This document shows, piece by piece, positions 37,879-45,988 of a stretch of 64,000 nt of DNA; the first letter of the stretch is position 1, and each line of letters begins with the position of its first letter. The stretch is from Bdellovibrionales bacterium (GTDB lineage: Bacteria; Bdellovibrionota; UBA1018; CAIMNF01): contig JAFEAO010000005.1 of assembly GCA_018266375.1 (NCBI GenBank), forward strand, positions 130,619 through 194,618, read 5' to 3'. A program made the translations under genes and the position numbers. The notes under the pieces were generated by a model that had not been told where the DNA came from, did not search any database, and worked only from the letters and a program-made list of their open reading frames with translations.

Positions 37879-39411
37879 ATGGAACTTCAAAAAAAGTGGT
37901 TCGTTTACATGGATGATCACCATGAAGGGCCCTTTTCCCCAGACGAAATTTTCAAGCAGCAGCAAACCGGCAAGGTTAGCGCAGACAGCTACGTTTGGTG
38001 TGAAGGCATGCCCGATTGGGTAATGCTCGAGCAAGTCGCGGAGCTAAAGAGCGCGCTCGCTCAATTCAAGGATCCGGTTCCATCCGCTCCGAAACCTCAG
38101 CCCACGATCAATCTCAATTTGAACCCGGGTCCAGCGGGCGGAGTGGCGGCTACGCCCCAACCTTCGATGACCAAAACGCAATCGACGGCAGCCGTCAGTC
38201 AGCACACTCCGTCGATGACGGAGACAATAGCGCCGGCGCCGGCAAGCGGTCGGCAAACTTCGAAAGCGCGGTCTGCTCTGACGATGATTTTAGGCGGAAT
38301 CGTCACGATTCTACTCGTGGGCATCGCCGCTCTTGCGGTACTGAGCCGCACGACCACGGAGGAAACTCATAGTCTCATCCGACCGACTCTTGTCAAAATC
38401 TTGGACATCGTCCCGGCGCTGCAACCGATCTTCAAACTCACTCCGAAAATTCCAGACATCAAAGCCGACGATTCGGTCGATCTCGAAGTCGCGATGATGG
38501 GCGCACCCGAGGTCGGAGTGAAGCTCGCAATAGCGGTTTCGCAAGGCGATCCGAACCGTCCGTACTTTTACGTCGCGACCAACCTTCCGGATAAAACTAA
38601 GTTTGATATTTATCTGGTCGGGAACGGCGAGACGCTGTTGAACCGTCTTGCGTTTTCAACTCAAACGACGGTGATGACCAAGTTTGGTCTCGGTAAAAGC
38701 GACGTCATACTCGCCGTGGGCGGACAACCGATTCCTAAAGGCGAGTATGACGTCTACGTCGTCGAATCCACCGATCAGGACGAATCGGTCCGCGCGGCAA
38801 TGAACGACTTCCAACCCACTCGCGCTGCGGTTAAAACCCCGTCCGAAGTTCCGGCACAAACCAAATACTTGTTTGTCAAAAAAATGTTTATCGGCGGTGA
38901 GCGCGATGAGAACTACCTTACCCGCCTGAAGTCGTTTCACGAGAAAGTAAAGTCCTCAACTGATCGCGAAGTCCAGGAGCTGAAGCAGTACTCCGACACG
39001 CTCTCGATTCAGTTTGCATCGTTTACCGGTGATTTTAGGCGCGTTACCGCGAGTAAGAAGCCTACCGCGCAAGTCAAAGGCCTCTGGGACAAGAGCGTCA
39101 GTACTTGGCAGCAACTCAATGGACAACTCGATCAAACCGTTCAAACGTGGACCAAAGAGACGCTTCAGAATGAATTTTTTTACGGCAAGACCTACGAGCT
39201 CGTGAAGAACGCTTACGAAGCGGTGAAAAAACTTTTCGCGATCGAAATCCAGTTCGTAACCCAGCCTTCGGATAAAGCCGCGTTCGAGATCCAGCACGGC
39301 AAGGCACTGAGCGAAACGCGCGACTCACTTGAAATTCTAAAAACCAAGGTCGATCAAATTTTGAAGGCGCCGAAAACGCCAAGTGGATTACCAACTCGGG
39401 AGGGGCAATGA
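37879..39411 (+). CDS. GYF_2-domain membrane protein
   Basis: 510 residues. Residues 5-58 form a GYF_2 domain (KKWFVYMDDHHEGPFSPDEI, SYVWCEGMPDWVML), a peptide-binding module. A Pro/Thr/Ser-rich linker follows (65-130), then one membrane helix at about 135-155 (LTMILGGIVTILLVGIAALA). The large remaining part (160-510) is beta-rich, then helical with a coiled-coil region (about 345-450), and should lie in the periplasm. No enzyme motif is visible. Its stop overlaps the start of the PilZ gene by four bases, so the two products probably work together. Confidence 0.7.
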   Translation: MELQKKWFVYMDDHHEGPFSPDEIFKQQQTGKVSADSYVWCEGMPDWVMLEQVAELKSALAQFKDPVPSAPKPQPTINLNLNPGPAGGVAATPQPSMTKTQSTAAVSQHTPSMTETIAPAPASGRQTSKARSALTMILGGIVTILLVGIAALAVLSRTTTEETHSLIRPTLVKILDIVPALQPIFKLTPKIPDIKADDSVDLEVAMMGAPEVGVKLAIAVSQGDPNRPYFYVATNLPDKTKFDIYLVGNGETLLNRLAFSTQTTVMTKFGLGKSDVILAVGGQPIPKGEYDVYVVESTDQDESVRAAMNDFQPTRAAVKTPSEVPAQTKYLFVKKMFIGGERDENYLTRLKSFHEKVKSSTDREVQELKQYSDTLSIQFASFTGDFRRVTASKKPTAQVKGLWDKSVSTWQQLNGQLDQTVQTWTKETLQNEFFYGKTYELVKNAYEAVKKLFAIEIQFVTQPSDKAAFEIQHGKALSETRDSLEILKTKVDQILKAPKTPSGLPTREGQ

Positions 39412-39782
39412 GTTCTGAGAGAAGAAAAGTAAAACGCCGGGAGATCCTCGAAAAATTCTCCTTTTACATCTGTGTTCCTAAGATCGGGTTCGCCCGTCAC
39501 AAGGTAAACGACATCAGCGAGCTGGGTATCGGTTTCACGATTGAAACTCTCGGCGGCGAATTCAAACTCGACGCTCAAGAGCAAGTGGAGCTTCACTTCT
39601 ACTTGAACCAGTCACTCTATCTTCCGTTGAAGATCCAAGTCATGCGCCGGATCGACGGAAGCAACACTCAAGAAGTCGGCGCGGTATTCCTCGACACTTC
39701 GACCGCGGTTCACCAGACATTCCTGACGCTGGTTAAATTCCTCGATCAAATCGTCGAGACCGGCATATCGCCTCCTCCGTGA
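39408..39782 (+). CDS. PilZ-domain protein
   Basis: 124 residues. An arginine-rich opening (RRKVKRREILEKF) followed by KVNDISELGIGFTIE matches the RxxxR and D/NxSxxG motifs that hold cyclic di-GMP in PilZ domains; the spacing is normal. The rest forms the small beta-barrel (QVELHFYLNQSLYLPLKIQVM, EVGAVFLD). It should bind c-di-GMP and relay it, perhaps to the GYF membrane protein encoded immediately upstream with a 4-base overlap. Confidence 0.8.
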   Translation: MSSERRKVKRREILEKFSFYICVPKIGFARHKVNDISELGIGFTIETLGGEFKLDAQEQVELHFYLNQSLYLPLKIQVMRRIDGSNTQEVGAVFLDTSTAVHQTFLTLVKFLDQIVETGISPPP

Positions 39783-39810
39783 ATTCAGAGTAAAACAAGA
39801 ATTAAAGGCA

Positions 39811-39850
39811 AAGCCGGTGCTGAACCATCAAGTCCAGCGCCGGCTTTTTG
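39811..39850 (+). terminator. Intrinsic terminator after the PilZ gene
   Basis: GCCGGTGCTG (39813-39822) and CAGCGCCGGC (39835-39844) pair over ten positions including one G-T pair, followed by TTTTT. It ends the GYF-PilZ transcript. The convergent carboxypeptidase gene ends 22 bases further on. Confidence 0.85.
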
Positions 39851-39871
39851 TGTTTTCCCTGGATGTAATAC

Positions 39872-41347
39872 TTAGAGAGTGATCGTCACAGTCTGAGGAC
39901 CGTCGCCCATGCTGACTGGAGTGACCGATTTGCGTCCGTCTTTGGTTTTAGTCTCGATCGAGTAGTTGCCCGGCATGAGCATCTTGAAGAAGTTGCCGGC
40001 CATGTTGGTGCCGAAGTCACGTTCGCCTTTGACGTGCGGTATTTGCACGATATTGAGCGCGGCTTGAACCGGTTTTCCAGCTGTATCGCGAACTTGAACG
40101 GTCAACATGTGTTGCGCCAATTGATCCAAGAAGTGGTGCCAAGCCGCACGCTGTTTCATCACGGTCGGGTCACGCAATGAATACGGCGGCTGAAAGTCTT
40201 GGTTGATTTCGAATACAAATGAAGGTGCGCCGAAAGCTGCGTAGATCCAGCTCATACTATCCCCGTCCACTGCGTACAAGATATCCCATGGTGTGCCCGG
40301 GGTGTAGTTCGAGCCGGCGCGGTCAGACGGAAGTTTCGCCGCCATATCTTTGCCGAGCTTGTCGATCATCGCGTGCTCGCCAGTGTAATCACCGTCGCAT
40401 CCGTAAGGATAGAGAACGAGTTCGCTGTACGAGTGGTAAGAGATCGAGCCTACTGGACGCACCTTCTCGGCAATCGCCATGAGCGCTTTAGTCTCAGGTT
40501 CGCTGGCGCCGGCAGCACCGCGGAAATCTTGCGCGCCTTTCTGGCCAGAAGAGCCGTTACAAGCAGAGAACTTGTAGGGATAGTTACGGTTGATATCGAC
40601 GCCGTAAGGACGGTTCCCGTCGGCGTGAGCGTTTTTACGCCACATATTGTCTGAACTCCACACAATCGCGTTGCCATCGACGTTAAGCATCGGAACGATA
40701 ACGATGTTCATTCCTTCGAGTACGGTGCGAGCGCGTCCTGGCCCTTTTGTCGCGGTATTAAGCATGGATTCGGCGATGTCGACAACGACTTCTGGAGTCA
40801 TCACTTCGCGTGCGTGGTGCATTGCATCAAACATTGCGGTCGGTTTTGAGTGAAACTTTGCATCATTCACGTCGGGAGTCGTCGAAACGACAAGTGCCCA
40901 GATCGAACGACCTTGCAAAGATTTACCGATCTCAAGCATTGAGGTGAGTTTCGGGAACTTGGTGTTCAAATCTTTTAGCTTCGCTTGAATTTTGTCCGGA
41001 TTGTAATAACGCTGATCCAAGCCCTCAGTGATACCAGCGATCTTTTGTTTACCGCCCGCAACCATTACCTTAAGCGCGGTACCGCTCATACCTTTAGACT
41101 TGAGGTAAGTCACGCCTTCTTCAGAAGTGATGACTTCGATTTTACCCGCTTTGATATCGACACCGGCAATGTCGAAACCATTGCGGTTCAAGTACCCGCT
41201 CATCGAGCGAAGGTTTTGAGCCGATTTATTAGGCACATCGATATAAAAACGATAACGGGTTTGAGGAGCGCCTGCGTTCGCGGCCATAACGGCTGCGAAT
41301 CCAAGCGCAATGAGTGTTGATCCAAGAAACGTGTATTTTTTGTTCAT
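39872..41347 (-). CDS. Secreted M14 zinc carboxypeptidase
   Basis: 491 residues with a signal peptide (cleavage near ANAG, residue 24). A propeptide-like region (30-110) precedes the catalytic domain. Zinc ligands are His178 and Glu181 in MHHARE and His305 in SYHSYSE. The substrate-binding NRNYP is in GVDINRNYPY, and the catalytic Glu380 in SFVFEIN. The C-terminal 80 residues (VQVRDTAGKPVQAALNIVQI) form a carboxypeptidase regulatory-like (transthyretin-like) domain. The enzyme removes C-terminal residues from peptides outside the cytoplasm. Confidence 0.93.
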   Translation of the reverse strand: MNKKYTFLGSTLIALGFAAVMAANAGAPQTRYRFYIDVPNKSAQNLRSMSGYLNRNGFDIAGVDIKAGKIEVITSEEGVTYLKSKGMSGTALKVMVAGGKQKIAGITEGLDQRYYNPDKIQAKLKDLNTKFPKLTSMLEIGKSLQGRSIWALVVSTTPDVNDAKFHSKPTAMFDAMHHAREVMTPEVVVDIAESMLNTATKGPGRARTVLEGMNIVIVPMLNVDGNAIVWSSDNMWRKNAHADGNRPYGVDINRNYPYKFSACNGSSGQKGAQDFRGAAGASEPETKALMAIAEKVRPVGSISYHSYSELVLYPYGCDGDYTGEHAMIDKLGKDMAAKLPSDRAGSNYTPGTPWDILYAVDGDSMSWIYAAFGAPSFVFEINQDFQPPYSLRDPTVMKQRAAWHHFLDQLAQHMLTVQVRDTAGKPVQAALNIVQIPHVKGERDFGTNMAGNFFKMLMPGNYSIETKTKDGRKSVTPVSMGDGPQTVTITL

Positions 41348-41447
41348 GACAAAAAAGTAACATGCGCATCTCGGAGTGCTACATAAATTTAAGAAATCTG
41401 CTGCGATTGAAGAAGAATTTGGCTAACGCGTACGCTTTGATACGGGA

Positions 41448-41903
41448 TTAGAAGTTCCCGATACCGATGTTGCCAGTGTCTTTCTCGGACACGTCCGAAT
41501 AGGCACGAAGGAACCCAACGAAGTTGGTCCAAGCCACGTAAGAACGATGGGTCGGATCGACTGCGCAACCGTAACGGAAGTAGCGATTGCCGTTCTCGAT
41601 CGTCGGACGGGCGTTCACCACGCTCACGCCAATCTCCATGTAAGAGTCTTCGCTGAAGTACAAACGCAAAGTCACGTCGGTCGATTCCGTCGGCCAATTT
41701 TTTTCGGAATTGTACGGAACTTGAATTCCGAGACCGTCATCACTCACATCGATGAGCTCGACCGGAACCATTTTTCCGGAGTTCACTACGCCGTACACGC
41801 CAACGAGGTTGTGGAAAAAGATACGTTCCGTTTTACGCTTCTTCTCTTCTTGTTTGCGATTACGAAACTGACTGAGATTAATGATGCCACTATCGTCCTT
41901 CAT
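41448..41903 (-). CDS. PilZ-domain protein
   Basis: 151 residues from ATG 41903, chosen for its ribosome site (AAAGGAGT); the frame is open further upstream. The first 40 residues are basic (QFRNRKQEEKKRKTERIFFH). The RxxxR-like stretch and VELIDVSDDGLGIQVP give the c-di-GMP-binding signature of PilZ, with the following barrel strands DVTLRLYFSEDSYMEIGVSV and FRYGCAVD. The C-terminus adds a helix (AWTNFVGFLRAY). Probably a cytoplasmic c-di-GMP receptor. Confidence 0.8.
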   Translation of the reverse strand: MKDDSGIINLSQFRNRKQEEKKRKTERIFFHNLVGVYGVVNSGKMVPVELIDVSDDGLGIQVPYNSEKNWPTESTDVTLRLYFSEDSYMEIGVSVVNARPTIENGNRYFRYGCAVDPTHRSYVAWTNFVGFLRAYSDVSEKDTGNIGIGNF

Positions 41904-42062
41904 GGATGACTCCTTTACCTTACACCTGACCTTTCGGCTTGTTTTTGGAATCACTGAATAGGCAATAATTTTACGTTTAGTTTGTTTGAAGCGCCGACGA
42001 AGAGTTCTTTGAATGAGGGGCACGACCCCTAAAGCACTAAACGCAAAATTCCAGGAGGGAAT

Positions 42063-42332
42063 ATGAGCAATCCGTCAAAAAATAATCAGAAGCAAAATCA
42101 GGTCAACCAAGAAATGGACGTCGAAGTTCTGTATCAAAAACTTGGCGATCGCTGGTTTGCTTTCTCCATCGTTAATGACGAAGTGTTCATGTCTCCGGTT
42201 TCCGACGATCAAATCGCCGCTGCTAAAGCGGATCATCACGCGTCTTTCAATACAGCGATCGACGAAGACTTCGATACCGACACTGAAAATTCAAGCAACA
42301 CCAATAACAACAACACCCGCCCGAACTCCTAA
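42063..42332 (+). CDS. Small acidic protein of unknown function
   Basis: 89 residues, with an excellent ribosome site (CCAGGAGGGAAT before ATG). The core (DVEVLYQKLGDRWFAFSIVN, DEVFMSPVSDDQ) looks folded, while the ends are Asn/Gln-rich and acidic and probably flexible (an NNNN run near the C-terminus). Not recognised. Its stop and the next gene's start share a base (TAATG), so the two small genes are translationally coupled. Confidence 0.7.
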   Translation: MSNPSKNNQKQNQVNQEMDVEVLYQKLGDRWFAFSIVNDEVFMSPVSDDQIAAAKADHHASFNTAIDEDFDTDTENSSNTNNNNTRPNS

Positions 42333-42556
42333 TGAAGAAATTCAAGGCCCAACCACAACCCACACAAACTTCACTTGCTGCGAAAGCGGGCTCGACGGCC
42401 TCCCAACCGACGAACAAGCAAGAAATTGACGCGGCAATCCATCGCCTCTCGAAATTCATCGAGTCTGAACCTAAAAAAGCTGCAAAGATATTCGAGAGTT
42501 GGCTTGACTCATCGAAGTTCGCTAAGAAATCCACTATAAAGAAGCGCGCCGCTTAA
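42332..42556 (+). CDS. Small basic protein with a FliF-tail-like helix
   Basis: 74 residues, starting on the last base of the previous stop and lacking its own ribosome site. After a Gln/Thr-rich beginning, AIHRLSKFIESEPKKAAKIF followed by ESWL resembles the C-terminal tail of the flagellar MS-ring protein FliF, where a 'P-x-x-x-A-x-x-[LI]-x-x-W-L' helix binds the rotor protein FliG. If so, this would be a stand-alone FliG ligand. The similarity is short and by eye. Lys-rich C-terminus. Confidence 0.6.
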   Translation: MKKFKAQPQPTQTSLAAKAGSTASQPTNKQEIDAAIHRLSKFIESEPKKAAKIFESWLDSSKFAKKSTIKKRAA

Positions 42557-42652
42557 CAAAAATCGTGGACTGTGATTTGTATTGCATAGGGATTATGCGC
42601 CGAGTAAAATTATAAATGGAGAACGATTCTCCACTTGGTTGCACGTAAGTAT

Positions 42653-42877
42653 ATGAAGAGATTGAGTTTTATCGTAGTATTATCTTTAGTTGTATTGGGT
42701 GGACTTGCTCATGCTCAGTCTAACTCCTCCATTATTAATAACAGCGATGATCCTGCAAACGGAAACCTGATTCCGGAACCGGAATTGAAGGATTATCAAG
42801 CAGCAAACCGCGCGCCGGGCATCTTAGTTGAGCCTTACGACGTGGTCGATTCAGACGGCAAACCAGCTGATCTCTAA
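42653..42877 (+). CDS. Small secreted protein
   Basis: 74 residues from ATG 42653; a TTG six codons earlier is also possible. Residues 1-22 are a signal peptide (LSFIVVLSLVVLGGLAHA). The mature peptide of about 52 residues is acidic and proline-containing and probably flexible. It is preceded by a 7-base hairpin (TGGAGAA/TTCTCCA, 42616-42632). Unknown function. Confidence 0.55.
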   Translation: MKRLSFIVVLSLVVLGGLAHAQSNSSIINNSDDPANGNLIPEPELKDYQAANRAPGILVEPYDVVDSDGKPADL

Positions 42878-43001
42878 ATCTCCAGACACTTTTTTTTACT
42901 TTTTACTACACGTATTGCGTTTAAATAAAAAAATAAAATAATTTCAACATATTACATCTATTCTTCTGGTTAGCTTTATAAACTTTAAAAGTTAAGACTA
43001 C

Positions 43002-43030
43002 TTAACAAACAGCGTCAAATATGTTACACT
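43002..43030 (+). promoter_or_regulatory. Candidate promoter of the PA14-like lipoprotein gene
   Basis: TTAACA (43002-43007), a 17-base spacer and TACACT (43025-43030) form a good housekeeping-type promoter in an otherwise very AT-rich 217-base gap. Transcription would begin near 43037 and give a leader of roughly 58 bases. Confidence 0.5.
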
Positions 43031-43094
43031 AGTCCTAGGACAAGTTTTATCCGGCCAATTTACAGAATGGTCGGGGTTTCAAGGGAGAAACCAT

Positions 43095-43910
43095 ATGAAG
43101 AACGCTAAGAAGGTATCGTCCGTTTACGGTGTTTTGATGGCTCTGGCCTTATCCGGCTGTTTCGTGAGCGCTCCACAACAATATTTTTCAAGCAACTACG
43201 TGTGCGACGCTCTCGATGGAGGACACGGCAGTACGATCAAAGGAAGACTCTATTATCTCAACGCATCTCAGGTGGGTGCGGGCTACAGCGGCATAGATGA
43301 CTTCCTCACTCGAGGTACGTCTCCGGATGTGGACTTCTATCTCGGCCAACTCAATATTCCAAACCATGCATTCGACAAAGGTTTCACTACCAACGGCAAC
43401 TCGACTCTTAAAGATGACCGTGGTAACGAACTGATCGAATACTTCGGGTTTCATTTCACGACCAGGATCCGTCTTCCAGCAGGCTCTGCGCCAAAATACA
43501 TGCAGTTTGGCCTGGTTTCCGATGACGGTGCTCGCTTGATCATCCATCGTAAAAACCCCGATGGGACCGTGACTCGCTTAACCAACGTCAATAACGACGG
43601 CGATCACGCGGCTCAAATGGGCTGCGGAACCGCACCCGTACTCGTAACCTCGACTGACGATCTCGAAGTTGAAATTGATTACTATCAAGGACCCCGTTAC
43701 CACATCATGCTTGCACTCGTGTGGCGTGAATGGGGTTCAAGCGGTTTCAATCCAAACGATAATCAATGCGGCCAAGGCGGTACCTCTTATTGGTTTGATT
43801 CGACCACTAACCCGCCAACTCCGGGCGCGGGTTGGAACGACTTGATGACTCGCTGGAACGTTGTACCAAGCAACGTCTTCATCGGAACTGGCTTCCGTCC
43901 TTGCGGCTGA
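43095..43910 (+). CDS. PA14-like lipoprotein
   Basis: 271 residues, with a GGGAGA ribosome site. The signal ends in ALALSGCF (Cys22), a good lipobox. The central part fits a PA14-type beta-barrel: EYFGFHFTTRIRLPAG, MQFGLVSDDGARLII with the acidic loop typical of ligand binding, and LEVEIDYYQGPRYHIMLALV as the closing strands. PA14 domains bind carbohydrates or proteins at the cell surface. Six cysteines outside the lipobox may form disulfides. A surface adhesin or sugar-binding lipoprotein is likely. Confidence 0.75.
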   Translation: MKNAKKVSSVYGVLMALALSGCFVSAPQQYFSSNYVCDALDGGHGSTIKGRLYYLNASQVGAGYSGIDDFLTRGTSPDVDFYLGQLNIPNHAFDKGFTTNGNSTLKDDRGNELIEYFGFHFTTRIRLPAGSAPKYMQFGLVSDDGARLIIHRKNPDGTVTRLTNVNNDGDHAAQMGCGTAPVLVTSTDDLEVEIDYYQGPRYHIMLALVWREWGSSGFNPNDNQCGQGGTSYWFDSTTNPPTPGAGWNDLMTRWNVVPSNVFIGTGFRPCG

Positions 43911-44059
43911 TTTTCCGTGCGCGTTAAAACCCTCATGAATAGCCTACATCAAGCCATCTTTACACCATCACGGCGACACCACCCTTGAGTCTCGACTCAT
44001 AACTCGTTGAAATAATTTCCGTTTCGTTTGGCAAAGAACTTGCTCTATCAGTAGCTCGT

Positions 44060-44164
44060 ATGAAGTACCCAATACTCATCATTACCCTCATGTTGGGAGT
44101 TGGTTTGGTAACAACGCTCACCGGGAAACCCTACACGGGTCCTGACTGTCGTGTTGAAACTTAA
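44060..44164 (+). CDS. Possible 34-residue membrane or secreted peptide
   Basis: ATG 44060 to TAA 44164 encodes a short hydrophobic segment (ILIITLMLGVGLVTTLTG) preceded by MKYP and followed by a short polar end with one Cys. It resembles a signal peptide with almost no mature part, or a single-helix membrane peptide. No good ribosome site is visible, so it may be chance. It is the only candidate gene in the 357-base gap 43911-44267. Confidence 0.3.
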   Translation: MKYPILIITLMLGVGLVTTLTGKPYTGPDCRVET

Positions 44165-44192
44165 TCATTTCAAAACATGATGAACTAGGAAG

Positions 44193-44242
44193 TAAGCACG
44201 GGCGGGAATTGTAAACTGTGGCGCAAGACCCGTTCGTGCTTA
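44193..44242 (+). promoter_or_regulatory. Long hairpin upstream of hemH
   Basis: TAAGCACGGGCGGG (44193-44206) and CCCGTTCGTGCTTA (44229-44242) pair over 14 positions, two of them G-T, around a 22-base loop. It ends 25 bases before the hemH start. There is no T-run, so either a leader structure of hemH or the end of an upstream transcript. Confidence 0.45.
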
Positions 44243-44267
44243 TTCTAACTCATGATAGCCTCGCTGC

Positions 44268-45239
44268 ATGCTAGGCCTTTTAATGGTAAACCTCGGTAGC
44301 CCGAAGGCGCCGGATCCACAACACGTCAAAGAATACCTCCACGAGTTTTTGAATGATCCCTACGTGATCGATCTTCCAGCGCCTTTGCGCTACTTACTCG
44401 TGAACGGGATCATCTTGCGTACGCGTCCAAAGAAGTCGGCTGAAGCTTACGCCTCGATCTGGTCGCCCGAAGGCTCGCCGCTCGTGATGTTTACCCAGAA
44501 GCTCGCGCAAAAAGTGCAAAAGAAAGTATCGATCCCGGTAGTAATGGGAATGAGATACGGAAGTCCGAGCATTGAGAGCGCCGTAGATCGCTTAATCGGC
44601 CAAAACGTGACCGATATCATCTTTTTGCCGCTTTATCCGCAATACTCTTACGCAGCCTCTGAAACGGCCATCGTAAAGTTTGAAAAGATCATGAGCGAGA
44701 AGCACCCGACCATCAGTAAATTCGTGATCGAAGACTTTTACTGTCATCCGGCTTATGTCGAAGTACTTTCCGAATCCATTGGCACCGTTCTCGCCAAATG
44801 CGAACCCGATGTTTTGTTACTCAGCTACCACGGTATTCCGGATCAGCAGCGCTTTAAAACCCGGAACAAAAAAGATTACCGTGAGCACTGTTATCACACG
44901 ACGAAGTACATCCAAGATCACGTAAAGTTTCCGTCAGACCGAATTCAAACTTCGTTTCAATCACGCCTCGGCCCCACCAAGTGGGTCGAGCCGTATACCG
45001 ATTACGTATTGCCGGAGCTTGTGCAAAAAGGCGTAAAGAAACTCGCGATCGCGTCCCCATCGTTTACCGCTGATTGCCTGGAGACGCTTGAAGAAATCAA
45101 TATTCGATATCGCGCGGATTTCTTGGCTGCGGGCGGAAAAGAATTCGAATACATCCCGTGCTTGAACGACTCCGACAAGTTTGCCGATGCTCTTATCAAG
45201 ATCATTCGGGACCATGTTTCGCCAGGACAAAACCTGTAG
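44268..45239 (+). CDS. hemH: Ferrochelatase
   Basis: 323 residues. The enzyme inserts ferrous iron into protoporphyrin IX, the last step of protohaem synthesis. The N-terminal GLLMVNLGSPKAPDPQHVKE, the middle RYGSPSIESAVDRL and IIFLPLYPQYSYAASE, the catalytic-site LLLSYHGIPDQ (His near residue 190) and the C-terminal SPSFTADCLETLEEI with its glutamates are all typical. Length is normal. No other haem genes are next to it. Confidence 0.95.
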   Translation: MLGLLMVNLGSPKAPDPQHVKEYLHEFLNDPYVIDLPAPLRYLLVNGIILRTRPKKSAEAYASIWSPEGSPLVMFTQKLAQKVQKKVSIPVVMGMRYGSPSIESAVDRLIGQNVTDIIFLPLYPQYSYAASETAIVKFEKIMSEKHPTISKFVIEDFYCHPAYVEVLSESIGTVLAKCEPDVLLLSYHGIPDQQRFKTRNKKDYREHCYHTTKYIQDHVKFPSDRIQTSFQSRLGPTKWVEPYTDYVLPELVQKGVKKLAIASPSFTADCLETLEEINIRYRADFLAAGGKEFEYIPCLNDSDKFADALIKIIRDHVSPGQNL

Positions 45240-45250
45240 CGCTGGCGTGC

Positions 45251-45859
45251 TTACATTCCGTTCGGGTAGTCTTTGTAATTGATCTTGCCGCTTGCACGAA
45301 GCGGCTTCAGACACTTCTCATACTCGGCCAGCAGATCGAGCGTGTAATCGATACGCTTGCGGATGTAATCGTCGGCAGGACCGCTCGATGGACCGTCGTT
45401 TAAGATCTTCTGAGCCTCTTGCACGAGGACGTGTTCGGGAATGTAAACTTGTTTTGCGTTTTTGTAGCTTGAACCCCGCAACTCAAACACCGGATAAGAC
45501 CCACCACGGCTGGCGGAGACGGCGATGATCAGCGCCGGCTTGTGGGCGACCGTATCTTCGCCACCTGCAATAAAGAGGAAAAAGTTTTTCATCGCGGCAG
45601 GCGACATACCGTCGTACTCGGGAGTCACGAAAATCAGGCTATCTGCTTCTTTTAGCTTGGCTTCGATCGGGCCCCAGATCGGCGCCCACTTCGGATCGTC
45701 GTTCCACATGCCTTCGTCCCACAATGGGAGGGTATTATGGTGCAAATCGGTAATCGAGGCTTGCCCGCCCTTTTTTTCGATCTGGGCTGCGACGTATTTC
45801 GCGACTTTCATACCTTGAGAATTGGCCCGATGGCTTCCGCAAACGATGTGGGTTTTCAT
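45251..45859 (-). CDS. NADPH-dependent FMN reductase-family flavoprotein
   Basis: 202 residues with a flavodoxin-like fold: HIVCGSHRANSQGMKVAKYV (phosphate loop), LIFVTPEYDGMSPAAMKNFF (the PEYxxxxxxxxKN flavin site), and ALIIAVSASRGGSYPVFELR. Relatives reduce quinones, azo compounds or chromate with NAD(P)H and FMN. Substrate not readable. Convergent with hemH; the 3' ends are 11 bases apart. Confidence 0.85.
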   Translation of the reverse strand: MKTHIVCGSHRANSQGMKVAKYVAAQIEKKGGQASITDLHHNTLPLWDEGMWNDDPKWAPIWGPIEAKLKEADSLIFVTPEYDGMSPAAMKNFFLFIAGGEDTVAHKPALIIAVSASRGGSYPVFELRGSSYKNAKQVYIPEHVLVQEAQKILNDGPSSGPADDYIRKRIDYTLDLLAEYEKCLKPLRASGKINYKDYPNGM

Positions 45860-45988
45860 ATAACGCGAAAATAACTGAAATCTTTTGAAGCTACAAGGAA
45901 GTTCGTTTATACGCGTAAATCACTCATGTTTTATTAAATACGTCGTAAATAACATTTGTGTTATAAACCTCAGTTGGAGATCCTATAC

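Noticed and set aside
42594..42640. sigma-28-like promoter before the small secreted protein
   Set aside because: Only scattered matches to the consensus; the 7-base hairpin there is noted with the gene instead.
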